From: Novimethylophilus kurashikiensis
GTDB lineage: Bacteria > Pseudomonadota > Gammaproteobacteria > Burkholderiales > Methylophilaceae
NCBI RefSeq assembly: GCF_003112435.1
Contig: NZ_BDOQ01000003.1
Location: 248,001 to 312,000 of the forward strand
DNA: 64,000 bases
Direction of reading: 5' to 3'
Made by a program: the position numbers and the translations under genes
The notes under the pieces: model-generated
What the model was told of the DNA's origin: nothing
Databases searched by the model: none
Seen by the model: only the letters and a program-made list of their open reading frames with translations
Shown here: positions 1 through 9,542 of the stretch, in pieces
Numbering within the stretch: position 1 is the stretch's first letter
How the letters are laid out: every line of letters begins with the position of its first letter

Positions 1-1704
1 GGTGCCGTGGGGCACGATGCTTCTGCCGCCATCCTAGTAGACGGCAAGTTAATTGCCGCAGCCGAAGAAGAGCGCTTTTTGCGCGACAAGCACGCCAAAG
101 GCAAATACCCGCTGGAATCAGCAAAATACTGTCTGCGCGAAGCCGGCATCACCCCCGATCAAGTGGACATCGTTGCGTTCCCCTATGCCGAAATTCCGCT
201 GACGTCCCCTGCTCGCTGGCACTACGCCAAACGTTACTGGTACGCCCCGGACCGCGCGCTCGATGCGATCTTCAACGGCAATCGACGTTTCCGCCGAAAT
301 CGAGACGGCGTACTGAAACTCATGGAGGAACTCGGCCTGAGCAAGGCCCGCTTCGTTCCCGTGGAACACCATCTGGCCCATGCCAGTAGCGCCTACCACT
401 TGAGCGGATTCAAGGAAAAAACCGCGATTGTTGGTATCGACGGCAAGGGCGAGTACGCCACCACCTTCTTCGGCTATGGCGAAAACGGCAAGATCCACAA
501 GATCAAGGAATTCTTCGATCCCGATTCACTTGGCGGTCTGTACGGCGCAATTACCGAATATCTCGGCTTCGAAATGCTGGATGGCGAATTCAAGGTCATG
601 GGGATGGCGCCTTACGGTGACCCCAAGAAATACGACCTATCGCGACTACTGGAATTCGACGGCGAGAATTTTCGCGTCAACACCAAGCTCATCAACGTTG
701 TCGGCCTTCGCCGCTACAAGGAAAACGGTAAAGGCTACTATTTCGCCAAAGCGTTGGTGGACTGGCTGGGGCCGAAACGTAACGGCGACGAAATCGACGA
801 TCCGTATATCCATTACGCCGCGGCGGTACAGCAACTGCTGGAAGACGTTTCGCTCAAGCTCATCGATCATTACGTCGGCGACATCATCCGCGAAACCGGC
901 CGTATTGCGATGGCAGGCGGCGTAGCGCTCAACGTTAAGCTCAACCAGCGCATCATCGCCATGCCCGGTGTTAAAGAGTTGTTCGTACAACCCGCTTCCG
1001 GCGATGCCGGGACTGCTCTCGGTGCCGCAACTTATGTCGCTGCGGAAATGGGTGAAAAGGTAGAGCCTATGCGTCATGCCTATCTCGGTCCAGCCTTCAC
1101 AACCGAAGAATGTATTGCCGCCTGCGAAATCCATCCTTCCAAGCCTAAATGGCAACGTATCGACGATGCCTCAGCAAAGGGCGCGGAGATTTTGGCAGGA
1201 GGCAATCCGCTCGCCTGGTTCCAGGGGCGCATGGAGTTCGGCCCTCGTGCCTTGGGCTGCCGCAGTATCCTCGGCGACCCCAGCCACCCTGGCGTGGCTG
1301 ATCGTATCAATGCCCAGATCAAATACCGCGAACGTTGGCGGCCCTTCTGCCCGTCCATGCTGGATCGGGCCGCTGCCGATATCCTCGGTACCAACCATCC
1401 AGCGCCTTACATGACGTTCACTTTCGACGTGGCCGAACAATGGAAACCGCGCATTCCCGAAGTCGTACATGAAGACGGGACGGCACGAGCCCAAGTCGTC
1501 ACCATGGATACCAACCCGCGCTATTACCGGTTAATCGAAGAACTCGAGAAACGTCGAGGCAACCCGGTCGTGCTCAACACCTCGCTCAACCGTCGAGGCG
1601 AGCCCATGGTGTGCAGCCCGGAGGATGCGCTCAACATGTTCTTCGGGTCAGATTTGCAGTATTTGATTATGGAAGACGTGCTGGTCACCAAAGAAACAGC
1701 ATGA
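1..1704 (+). CDS. Carbamoyltransferase, NodU/CmcH family (5' end outside window)
   Basis: Transfers a carbamoyl group from carbamoyl phosphate, via a carbamoyl-adenylate, to a sugar or similar acceptor in surface polysaccharide or natural-product synthesis. The open frame runs through base 1, so the N-terminus lies left of the window; 567 residues are visible. Family landmarks in order are a GHDASAA motif followed by AAAEEERF, an EHHLAHASSAY histidine pair, MGMAPYG, MAGGVALN, the glycine/arginine block MEFGPRALGCRS, and PVVLNTSLNRRGEPMV near the C-terminus (YrdC-like tail). The next gene starts inside its stop codon (ATGA), so the two are translationally coupled. The acceptor cannot be told from sequence. 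Confidence 0.88.
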   Translation, partial: GAVGHDASAAILVDGKLIAAAEEERFLRDKHAKGKYPLESAKYCLREAGITPDQVDIVAFPYAEIPLTSPARWHYAKRYWYAPDRALDAIFNGNRRFRRNRDGVLKLMEELGLSKARFVPVEHHLAHASSAYHLSGFKEKTAIVGIDGKGEYATTFFGYGENGKIHKIKEFFDPDSLGGLYGAITEYLGFEMLDGEFKVMGMAPYGDPKKYDLSRLLEFDGENFRVNTKLINVVGLRRYKENGKGYYFAKALVDWLGPKRNGDEIDDPYIHYAAAVQQLLEDVSLKLIDHYVGDIIRETGRIAMAGGVALNVKLNQRIIAMPGVKELFVQPASGDAGTALGAATYVAAEMGEKVEPMRHAYLGPAFTTEECIAACEIHPSKPKWQRIDDASAKGAEILAGGNPLAWFQGRMEFGPRALGCRSILGDPSHPGVADRINAQIKYRERWRPFCPSMLDRAAADILGTNHPAPYMTFTFDVAEQWKPRIPEVVHEDGTARAQVVTMDTNPRYYRLIEELEKRRGNPVVLNTSLNRRGEPMVCSPEDALNMFFGSDLQYLIMEDVLVTKETA

Positions 1705-2609
1705 GCCGGGACAGCAACCCATTGCGAGTCTCTGCGCTCATCGTTAACTACAATTCGGGGGAGCATGCTGTCGAATGCATCACCTCCCTGCTGAAGCAAA
1801 CGGCTGTCGAGCTCGATATTATCGTCGTCGACAACGCCAGCCGTGATGACAGTGTCGACATTCTCCGCACGACATTCGGAGAGCGCATCACTCTTATCGA
1901 AAGTCGGGAAAACCTGGGATTCGGCCGCGCCAACAATCTGGCGGCTACATCCGCTCGCGGCGACATATTGCTACTGATCAACCCGGATGCGGTTCTGCTG
2001 GAGGATACGGCGGTTGCCACCTTGGCGGATTTTCTCTTGGAAAACCCAAAGATTGGAATTGCCGGCCCGCAAGTCCATGAACCGTCCAAGCGCAAATACG
2101 TACTACCGCGACAGCGCTATCCATCAGAATCGCGCCTGAAACATACTTCCAAGCTCAAGGCTCTGCCGGGCGAATATGCCTGGATCCTGGGTGCCTGCAT
2201 TATGCTGCGCAAACCTGTTTACAATCAATTGGGCGGATTCGACCCGGATTATTTTCTCTACGGAGAGGATATCGATATTTGCCTGCGCGCGCGACTCGCC
2301 GGCTACAGCATCGCCTACTACCCCTCGGCCAAGATCACGCATATCGGTGGGGCTAGCGAACAGAGCTCCCCAACGCTGGAGAAGTTTCTACGCAAAAAAC
2401 GGGGATTTTTTCTCTTCTGCAGAAAACATTACGATGCGAGGGATGTCGCTCACATCGCCCGCATGTCTTTGATGACGACTGCCTTTAAACGCATCCAACT
2501 CGGGCTGCGCCGACTGCTCGGCCTCGTGTCCCAATCCGACTACCTGGGCCAGAAACATCGGCTAGATGCGGAAAGCATCGTTGCGCGAGAAACGCTTTCC
2601 AAAAATTAA
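1701..2609 (+). CDS. Family 2 glycosyltransferase (rhamnosyltransferase-like)
   Basis: Cytosolic GT-A fold transferase of 302 residues that should add a sugar to a surface glycan precursor. The N-terminal nucleotide-binding block reads VSALIVNYNSGEH, followed by IVVDNASRDDS and the metal-binding region LLINPDA; the acceptor-side motif GGFDPDYFLYGEDIDIC is typical of rhamnosyltransferase-like GT2 proteins. The ATG at 1701 overlaps the upstream stop codon as ATGA, which fixes the start better than a longer in-frame extension into the previous gene. It converges with the next gene and their stop codons overlap (TAA/TTA at 2606-2609). Donor and acceptor are unknown. Confidence 0.87.
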   Translation: MSRDSNPLRVSALIVNYNSGEHAVECITSLLKQTAVELDIIVVDNASRDDSVDILRTTFGERITLIESRENLGFGRANNLAATSARGDILLLINPDAVLLEDTAVATLADFLLENPKIGIAGPQVHEPSKRKYVLPRQRYPSESRLKHTSKLKALPGEYAWILGACIMLRKPVYNQLGGFDPDYFLYGEDIDICLRARLAGYSIAYYPSAKITHIGGASEQSSPTLEKFLRKKRGFFLFCRKHYDARDVAHIARMSLMTTAFKRIQLGLRRLLGLVSQSDYLGQKHRLDAESIVARETLSKN

Positions 2610-3598
2610 GCTTCTTTCGCTCGCGGGAAAGCTTTCAGCAGATTCAACGCTGCAGCCGCTACCTCTGCCGTATCGATATCATCCATCGATTCCTTCTTGA
2701 TCACCGCATGGTTCTGCTTGACGGGATACGGGCCAGTGTTCGCAGGATTGGTAGGTCCGAAGAGTCCAACGAGGGGGACGTTAGACCCTGAAGCAACATG
2801 CAACACACCGCAGTCCTGCGAGATATACAGGTTCACCTCGCTCATCAGCTTGAATAGTTCCGGAACATCAGTCTTTCCGATCAAATTAATCGTACCGGGA
2901 ACGCTTTGCTCGAAGCGTTTACCGAGAAACGACTCATGCTTGGTTCCGGTAATCACGAATCGTATCCGTGAGTCTGCGTCAATCAGGCGATTGGCCAATT
3001 CGATGTAGCGATCGACCGGCCACAGTTTTTGATGCGTCGCTTGCCTTCGGTAGAAGAACTTCCATCCGTGGATAGCCGTCCTGGCACAGCCCAGGTGCAT
3101 GCAGATCAAGATGTCGTCTGGCTTGATCCCGACATTGGCGAGCGGAGAAGGATGTCCATTCACTCCTCTCCCAATCACATAGGCACGATCTTCATCGGTC
3201 AACGGATACCCTGTGTAGCCGGCAACGAACTGCAACACCTGCTCTGCATGATGTACCCCGGAAACCAGCGGCGGAACCGAGACCAGATTCTTCTTGATTC
3301 CGGATACGGCATCGATGGATTTATAGTACAAGCAGATCACTTGAGAATACTGTTCGGCCAGCTTTGCCAGTTTGCGCTTGCTGTCCGAGATCAATAGCGT
3401 ACGGATATCCGGATTGCCATAAAACACTTCCGCGCTTTTCTTGTTCAACGCCACCAGATCGAAAGTGGTTCCAGGGTAATGTTTTTTGAGAAAACGGATT
3501 GCCGGAGTACAAAAGATATTGTTTCCCGTATGACTGGCAGCGACGAGAAGTACCTGGTCTCCAAGAATGGTCGGCGAACGCCCCTCATTAGTTTGCAT
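2606..3598 (-). CDS. Family 9 glycosyltransferase (heptosyltransferase-like)
   Basis: A 330-residue GT-B protein of the ADP-heptose:LPS heptosyltransferase family. The N-terminus has the LVAASHTGNNIFCTPAIRFL pattern typical of these enzymes, and the C-terminal donor domain has ISQDCGVLHVASGSNVPLVG followed by LFGPTNPANTGPY. It is the distal gene of the minus-strand surface-glycan group that begins at hldD. Whether it adds heptose or another sugar cannot be decided; it is more divergent than WaaF at 7024-8052. Confidence 0.8.
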   Translation of the reverse strand: MQTNEGRSPTILGDQVLLVAASHTGNNIFCTPAIRFLKKHYPGTTFDLVALNKKSAEVFYGNPDIRTLLISDSKRKLAKLAEQYSQVICLYYKSIDAVSGIKKNLVSVPPLVSGVHHAEQVLQFVAGYTGYPLTDEDRAYVIGRGVNGHPSPLANVGIKPDDILICMHLGCARTAIHGWKFFYRRQATHQKLWPVDRYIELANRLIDADSRIRFVITGTKHESFLGKRFEQSVPGTINLIGKTDVPELFKLMSEVNLYISQDCGVLHVASGSNVPLVGLFGPTNPANTGPYPVKQNHAVIKKESMDDIDTAEVAAAALNLLKAFPRAKEA

Positions 3599-3659
3599 CG
3601 GCTACATTTCCGTTTCAGGGTTTTTTAAGAAAAATACGAATTGAGGCTGCAAACTTCAG

Positions 3660-4355
3660 TCAGCCTATGCCCAAACCGAGTTTAAAGAGAATACGTGAAA
3701 ATCTGGGGCGTTCCCGAGGCAGCAAGTATGGATTGTCACCGATGCTCGCTATTCCGCGCGCTGTGGTAGTCGCCGCTTCATACCCGGCCTTACGCACCGC
3801 CTCGACCACGCGAGCATCAAGGGAGCCGTAGGGATAGCAGAACTGCGTCACCGGCTTTTGCAGCAGGGATTCCAAGTCTGCTTTGGAGCCGGCGATCTCG
3901 CGCTGAAGACTATCAGCGTCGCAATCCGGCAAATGCGGGTGAGTTTGCGTATGTGCCCCCACCTCCATGCCCGCAGCACTCCATTTCAGCAGTTGCTCCT
4001 CGTTCATCAACGGTTTGCGCGCGCCAATTAAATCCGCATCCCAATTGTTGTGCTGCCCCATGCGCTGGCTAACCATGTAACAGGTGGCGGTGTGGCCGTA
4101 ACGCTGCAAGATCGGAAGGGCCGCATCCAACGTATCGGCATAACCGTCGTCGAAAGTGATGACCGCCACCTTGCCTTTTGCATCATCGCGCAAATAAGGC
4201 ATGGCTTCGTTCATCGAGATACCGCGATACCCCAACAAGCGCAGCAATGCCATTTGCCAGGCAAAAGCCTTGGTCTGCACATATAGCCGAGGCTTGCGGT
4301 CCTCGGACGCAGGTTGCCCGATGTTGTGGTACATGAAGATTGGAATCGAACGCAT
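3660..4355 (-). CDS. Polysaccharide deacetylase, NodB-type
   Basis: Carbohydrate esterase 4 family protein of about 231 residues that should remove N-acetyl groups from a polysaccharide or lipid-linked glycan. The first NodB motif is ITFDDGYADT (catalytic Asp-Asp), the zinc histidines are in GAHTQTHPHL, and YPYG plus a C-terminal PRERPRF block follow. I chose the ATG at 4355 because it is preceded by AAGGCGG at good spacing; a longer frame starting at 4403 would overlap the glycosyltransferase upstream. No signal peptide is evident. Confidence 0.85.
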   Translation of the reverse strand: MRSIPIFMYHNIGQPASEDRKPRLYVQTKAFAWQMALLRLLGYRGISMNEAMPYLRDDAKGKVAVITFDDGYADTLDAALPILQRYGHTATCYMVSQRMGQHNNWDADLIGARKPLMNEEQLLKWSAAGMEVGAHTQTHPHLPDCDADSLQREIAGSKADLESLLQKPVTQFCYPYGSLDARVVEAVRKAGYEAATTTARGIASIGDNPYLLPRERPRFSRILFKLGLGIG

Positions 4356-4374
4356 CGCAACCGCCTTTAGTGAT

Positions 4375-5466
4375 TCAACGATTAGTGCCCAGCGCCCGCT
4401 CATAGCATGCCAGCGTTCGCTGCATCATGCCATCGATCTGGAATCGCTCCAGCGCCATGGAATAGGCATTATCCAAAATCGAACTGTTATCAGCCTTCAA
4501 TGTACTGATGACCGCTTCAGCCAGCGCGGCTGGATCAGCAGCCGGCACCAGGGTGCCGGTCACTCCGGGCTTGACCAGTTCAGGCAAGCCGCCGACATCG
4601 GTGGCCACCACAGGCCGTTTCATGGCGAATGCTTGCGGGACTACGCGGGAATGGGCCTCTGCTGTCGAGCTGATCACCACGCAATCCGATGCCGCAATAA
4701 AGTCGGCTACGTCAGTCCTGTAACCGGTCAGTACGAACTTATCACGCTGGGAACACGCCGCCAGACTGCTCTTAAGTTCCTCATCGAATTCCATTCGTGT
4801 GGCTTCGCCCACCAATAAAAAACGCACATCTGGAATAGCCGCCACAATGGCGTCGGCTGCCTCCACCAGATAACGTTGCCCCTTGTTCGGCCGAATCATG
4901 CCGATATTAGTCAGAACCTTGCAGCCGGAGGAAATATTGAACTCGCTGCGAATCTTGTCTCCGGTACGCCGAAAATTGAACTCGGCAAGATCGATGCCTT
5001 CGTTGATGACTTCGATTTTTGTGCTCGATACTCCCATCGCTACAAGACGCTGCTTCAGCACTTCCGAAACCACGATCACACGATCACTGCCGTGCCGCCA
5101 GATCAGTTGCTGTAGTTTGCGACGGCTGATCCCTTCGCTATGCAAGGTTCGGATCACTTTCGCGCCCAGCAGACGCAGCACTGCGCCATGCATCGCATCG
5201 TGAGCATCGTGGCAATGCACCAGATCGAACCGATACTGACGCATCAAGGACCACAGCCGGCTCATGGCTGCGGGAAGAACAGCGCCGCGGAAAGGCACCT
5301 CGAAATACGGCACGTTCCAAGTCCGGGCCCATTCCAGTATCTTGGCGTTAGGTCGTGCAGCAATCCATGCTTCATGGCCGTGGGCGTTGAGCCACCGGAT
5401 TTCCTCCAGGGCTCGCAATTCCTTACCTCCCCAATTGATACTGGATTCGGTATGCAGGATACGCAT
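4375..5466 (-). CDS. Family 4 glycosyltransferase
   Basis: GT-B retaining transferase of 363 residues, probably acting on the cytosolic face of the inner membrane. It has the N-terminal glycine loop SSINWGGKELRAL, the inter-domain NIGMIRPNKGQRYLVEAA, and the donor-binding EX7E region in SSTAEAHSRVVPQAFAM followed by PVVATDVGGLPELV. It lies between the GT-C membrane protein and the deacetylase, with gaps of about 20-25 bp that suggest one operon. Specificity unknown. Confidence 0.87.
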   Translation of the reverse strand: MRILHTESSINWGGKELRALEEIRWLNAHGHEAWIAARPNAKILEWARTWNVPYFEVPFRGAVLPAAMSRLWSLMRQYRFDLVHCHDAHDAMHGAVLRLLGAKVIRTLHSEGISRRKLQQLIWRHGSDRVIVVSEVLKQRLVAMGVSSTKIEVINEGIDLAEFNFRRTGDKIRSEFNISSGCKVLTNIGMIRPNKGQRYLVEAADAIVAAIPDVRFLLVGEATRMEFDEELKSSLAACSQRDKFVLTGYRTDVADFIAASDCVVISSTAEAHSRVVPQAFAMKRPVVATDVGGLPELVKPGVTGTLVPAADPAALAEAVISTLKADNSSILDNAYSMALERFQIDGMMQRTLACYERALGTNR

Positions 5467-5491
5467 GGATTCCGTCTTCTCCGGTTAGAAC

Positions 5492-7027
5492 CTAATGACT
5501 CACCCGGTAAACCGAGATCGAATCGCGTCCATGACTTAAGGTAGTCATAAGGGTTAATGCCGGTTGCCTGGACAGAAAGTCGGTCAGTTCCCGTCGTTCG
5601 CCATCAGCGTGCACCATCAAATAATCGTATTGAGCTGCTTCCCTCGTTGAGAACACCTGCTGGATCTCCTCCATGAGCACCATACCGCGGCGGAAAGGTT
5701 GGCTGGCGTCAGCGTAATACCGCAAACGTGGCGAATCCGCATAGATGCGACTACCGGATGCTGCATGGGATATCATCCACTTGGCAGCATCCAGTTCGTC
5801 GGTTTTCTCCTTATTCCACACACCCACCATCATGCCGAACTGAATTCCTAGTATCGCGGCAACAAGAGGAAACTTCCAATTATCGGATAGCAGATGCCAA
5901 GGCTTTTGGTGCCAGGTTCTATATAGCCCTGCCAGCCCGAAAGCGGCATAGACGATGATGACAAAGCCGATCGGCATCAAATAGCGCTTTGGGAGCAGAA
6001 AACTGCTCAGAAGCATAAATGCCGCATGTGTTGTGCCTATTGCAATCAGCCAAGCGAATACGTTCTGGAATTTAGGCAGTTTTTCCGATTCCAGATATTT
6101 TCGGGCATAGCCCGCCAGCAATAGATGTAGCCAACCTGCAGAGGTCGAAATTTTGGCCACAAGGATGTAAATCAACGTCAGCAGCAGGCCGTCCATGCCA
6201 TAAGCCGAGATGAACTTGCCGAGTACCGTGTTTCCATAAAGCCGGGCTTTCTCAAGCAGGCCATGCGCCAACTGTTCATAGGCCCCCTGGAGTAACAGGA
6301 GAGGATCGCCCAGCCGCCCCATCTTTTGCAGATCCAACGCAGGATGCAGCAACCAAGCAATCAATAACCCACAGCCCGCCAGGATCAGCAGCAGGTTCAT
6401 CTTGATATAAGACATCGCCCGGTCAGTATTTTGTCGCTGAAACAGAATGAGCAGCGGCAAAACTGCCAGATAAGTCAGTCCCTCTACCCGGAACAATGCA
6501 GCCACGGCAGCAGTGATCCCCCAGCCTAAGGCATTACTCCAGCGTTGGCTGCGATAAAACCGAAGGAAAAAGACGATGCTCCACAGATGAAACGCCCAAA
6601 AACCTGGGTCTCGCAGCACCATCGGAAGATAAGTACGGACGATGCTGGAGGAAACAAAAAGCAAGACACCTGCCGCAATCATCGCTGGGCGATCGCCACC
6701 GACTTCCCGCACTAGTGTGAGCAGGCCGGCCGTCAGCGCGGCAAAAAACATCATGTCGAGCAAATGCGCTGACATTTCGAACCCAAGATTCCCCAGTTTG
6801 TGCACCAACATCATCAACAGGGGATAAAACGGCCAATTGTAGAGTTCTAGGCCTTGACGCCATTCTCCTGCATCGAATTTCCTTGCGACTTCGATATAGA
6901 GAATCCCGTCGACATTGATGCTGCCGTACGATTGCACCATCATCCAGATAGCCAGCGGCAAGGATAGTAAAGCCCAAAGCCAAGGCAAACGAGAGCTTGC
7001 GGAAAACTGGTTCAATGGATTGCTCAT
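5492..7027 (-). CDS. Polytopic membrane glycosyltransferase (GT-C, PMT/ArnT-like)
   Basis: A 511-residue integral membrane protein with about ten hydrophobic segments, of the dolichyl/undecaprenyl-phosphate mannosyl- or aminoarabinosyl-transferase type. The early periplasmic loop carries INVDGILYIEVARKF, where the acidic residue is typical of GT-C catalysts, and a soluble C-terminal part begins near residue 420. Its ATG overlaps the waaF stop (7024-7027), so it belongs to the LPS operon. The sugar transferred is unknown. Confidence 0.75.
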   Translation of the reverse strand: MSNPLNQFSASSRLPWLWALLSLPLAIWMMVQSYGSINVDGILYIEVARKFDAGEWRQGLELYNWPFYPLLMMLVHKLGNLGFEMSAHLLDMMFFAALTAGLLTLVREVGGDRPAMIAAGVLLFVSSSIVRTYLPMVLRDPGFWAFHLWSIVFFLRFYRSQRWSNALGWGITAAVAALFRVEGLTYLAVLPLLILFQRQNTDRAMSYIKMNLLLILAGCGLLIAWLLHPALDLQKMGRLGDPLLLLQGAYEQLAHGLLEKARLYGNTVLGKFISAYGMDGLLLTLIYILVAKISTSAGWLHLLLAGYARKYLESEKLPKFQNVFAWLIAIGTTHAAFMLLSSFLLPKRYLMPIGFVIIVYAAFGLAGLYRTWHQKPWHLLSDNWKFPLVAAILGIQFGMMVGVWNKEKTDELDAAKWMISHAASGSRIYADSPRLRYYADASQPFRRGMVLMEEIQQVFSTREAAQYDYLMVHADGERRELTDFLSRQPALTLMTTLSHGRDSISVYRVSH

Positions 7028-8052
7028 GACCGTTGCGCAACCTCTAAGGTTGGCAAGCTTTCAATGACCTGCGCTGGAGTAATTTCTCGCAAGCATCGCA
7101 AATGGCCCAGCGGGCACTCGCGCTTGAAACACGGACTACAAGAAAGGCCCAGACTGAGGATTTTTGCCTCATTGCTCATCGGTGGGGTATGCGATGGATC
7201 AGAGGATCCATAAACGGCCACCAGAGGCCGCTGCAAGGCGGCGGCAACATGCATGAGTCCGGAGTCGTTGCTCACCACGGCGGAGGCGAGCGCCATCAGG
7301 TCGATTGCCTCACCCAGGCTGGTTCTACCGCTAAGATCCTGACAACGTCCCTGCGTTAGACGATTGATAGTGGCTGTAACCGGGCGGTCTTTTTCCGAGC
7401 CGAATAACCATACCTGCCAACCAAAATCCAGCATCCGGTTGGCAACCTCTGCATAGTAAGCCTCGGGCCAGCGCTTGGCCGAGCCGTACTCTGCCCCAGG
7501 GCAGAGCGCCAGTACCGGTGATTTCGACTCGGCAATGCCGAGCTTCTGCAATGCTGAATGTGCGTTCGCTGGATTTGTGACCAACCGCGGTTGAGGGAGT
7601 GTCGCAGGGAGCTTCTCGCCTGATTCCAGGCCGAGCACACAGAAACGGTCCACCGTTCTCGGCAGTGAGGCCTTATCCAATGGCCGGATATCGTTCAGCA
7701 AACCGTAACGGAACTCTCCAAGAAAACCGGTGCGTATGGGAATCCGCGCAGCAAGCGGCAGAATTGCCGACTTGAAAGAATTGACGAGAAGGATAGCTTG
7801 GGTGAAATGACGGTCGCGCAAACTCTGACCGAACCGGATACGCTCACCCAAGGCAAACTCTCCATGCTTGAACGGCAGCGCAATCGCTTCGTCTACCTCG
7901 GGCATGCGGGAAAGCAGAGGCAGTGTCCAACCGGGCGCAGCCACTGCCACGTAAGCATGGGGATCCCGAGCTTTTAGTGACTGGAACAGGCTGTGCGCCA
8001 GCACCATATCGCCTACCCAGGACGGCCCCAGGACGAGTATCCGTTCAGCCAT
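7024..8052 (-). CDS. waaF: LPS heptosyltransferase II
   Basis: Adds the second L-glycero-D-manno-heptose to the LPS inner core on the cytosolic side of the inner membrane. At 342 residues it has the usual length. The N-terminus LVLGPSWVGDMVLAHSLFQ and the donor motif LCPGAEYGSAKRWP with NDSGLMHVAAAL are classic WaaF signatures, and a C-terminal cysteine pair (SCSPCF) is also usual. It is immediately downstream of hldE, as in many betaproteobacteria. Confidence 0.92.
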   Translation of the reverse strand: MAERILVLGPSWVGDMVLAHSLFQSLKARDPHAYVAVAAPGWTLPLLSRMPEVDEAIALPFKHGEFALGERIRFGQSLRDRHFTQAILLVNSFKSAILPLAARIPIRTGFLGEFRYGLLNDIRPLDKASLPRTVDRFCVLGLESGEKLPATLPQPRLVTNPANAHSALQKLGIAESKSPVLALCPGAEYGSAKRWPEAYYAEVANRMLDFGWQVWLFGSEKDRPVTATINRLTQGRCQDLSGRTSLGEAIDLMALASAVVSNDSGLMHVAAALQRPLVAVYGSSDPSHTPPMSNEAKILSLGLSCSPCFKRECPLGHLRCLREITPAQVIESLPTLEVAQRS

Positions 8053-8054
8053 GC

Positions 8055-9542
8055 TTACTGGTTTTCTACGGACGCCAATTTGCCGATAATGCGCGTGGTG
8101 CTGCGTCCTGGAACAATATCGACAAGCGCCACTCGCCCGCCCCAGGATTTCACTTCCTGGCCACCCACCACTTGATCTTCAGTGTAATCGCTGCCCTTGA
8201 CGAGCACGTGCGGTCGAATAAGCTCGATCAGCTTGAGCGGAGTATCGTCGTCGAACAGGGTCACCGCATCGACCGATTCCAGCGCTGCGAGGACACGCGC
8301 ACGATCCGACTCATGAATCACCGGTCGACTGGGTCCTTTAAGCGCGCTCACAGAGCGGTCGGTGTTGAGGCCTATAATGAGTTTGTGACCGAGCTTGCGC
8401 GCTTGTTCGAGATAAGTCACATGCCCGCTATGCAGGAGGTCGAAACAGCCGTTAGTGAAAACGATAGTTTTGCCTGCGGCCTTCCAGTTGGCGACACGCA
8501 CCAGCAGGCGGTCGAGATCGCAAACCTTGTCCGCCTGCTCACGCACTTCCTCATTTGCCAATTCCGCCAGCAATTCCTCTGCGGTAATGGCAACCGTTCC
8601 AACTTTGCCCACCACAATTCCAGCTGCCAAATTGGCAAGATGCAAGGCATCATAATGACTGAGTTTAGCGACCAAGCCTGCTGCCAGCGTTGCAATAACG
8701 GTATCTCCAGCGCCGGAAACATCAAACACTTGTTTGGCCACGGCGGGAATTTGCATGCGCTGCCCGTCTTCAATCAAAGAAATACCTTCTTCACTGCGCG
8801 TGACCGCCAGAAAATCGAGCGCCAAATCGACGCGCAAATGATCTGCAGCATCCAGCAGTGCCTCGATATCACTAATGCCGCCGCAAGCCTCGGCGGTTTC
8901 ACGGCGGTTAGGCGTCAGTGCTGTGGCGCCCCGGTATTTGGAATAATCACGACCTTTAGGATCGACCAGCACTTGGATTCGTGCTTGCCTTGCAAGGCCG
9001 ATGACGACTTGGCATATTTCGGGCGTCAGCACGCCCTTGTTGTAATCGGACAACACGACAATAGCGGGATCGTCAGCCATGGCCTGACGAATGGCATGCT
9101 CCAGCGCTGCTGCCTCGTCCGCATTAAAAATTTCTGATGACTCGCGATCCACACGCAATATCTGCTGGTGACCACCCACGATTCGCGTCTTGGTAATCGT
9201 CGGACGCTCCGCCAGTTTGACGATGTGATGAGTTTCTACTCCCACCTGGCCAACGGCATCGACCAGTTGTCTACCGGCCTCATCGTTGCCCACCGTTCCC
9301 AGCAGACGACAATGGAGCCCCAGTCCGGCAATATTCGCGGCGACATTGGCGGCGCCGCCCGGACGGCAGTTTTCCTTATCGAGCAGCACCACGGGAACGG
9401 GCGCCTCGGGAGAGACGCGCTCCACCTTGCCCCAGAGGTAGCGATCCAGCATGAGATCGCCGATCACCAGCGCCCATGCGGTGGTGCTGCCTCCCTCAGG
9501 CGCAAACTTGCGCTTGATCGTGTCAATCAGGCGTGTTTGCAT
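8055..9542 (-). CDS. hldE: Bifunctional heptose 7-phosphate kinase / heptose 1-phosphate adenylyltransferase
   Basis: Makes ADP-D,D-heptose for LPS. The first ~330 residues are a PfkB/ribokinase-fold kinase (GDLMLDRYLWGKVERVSPEA, RPGGAANVAAN, and the anion-hole FDVSGAGDTVIATLA); the C-terminal ~135 residues are a cytidylyltransferase-type domain with TNGCFDLLHSGHVTYL. The fused 495-residue form is the usual one in proteobacteria. Its start overlaps the end of gmhA, giving a compact hldD-gmhA-hldE-waaF transcription unit. Confidence 0.95.
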   Translation of the reverse strand: MQTRLIDTIKRKFAPEGGSTTAWALVIGDLMLDRYLWGKVERVSPEAPVPVVLLDKENCRPGGAANVAANIAGLGLHCRLLGTVGNDEAGRQLVDAVGQVGVETHHIVKLAERPTITKTRIVGGHQQILRVDRESSEIFNADEAAALEHAIRQAMADDPAIVVLSDYNKGVLTPEICQVVIGLARQARIQVLVDPKGRDYSKYRGATALTPNRRETAEACGGISDIEALLDAADHLRVDLALDFLAVTRSEEGISLIEDGQRMQIPAVAKQVFDVSGAGDTVIATLAAGLVAKLSHYDALHLANLAAGIVVGKVGTVAITAEELLAELANEEVREQADKVCDLDRLLVRVANWKAAGKTIVFTNGCFDLLHSGHVTYLEQARKLGHKLIIGLNTDRSVSALKGPSRPVIHESDRARVLAALESVDAVTLFDDDTPLKLIELIRPHVLVKGSDYTEDQVVGGQEVKSWGGRVALVDIVPGRSTTRIIGKLASVENQ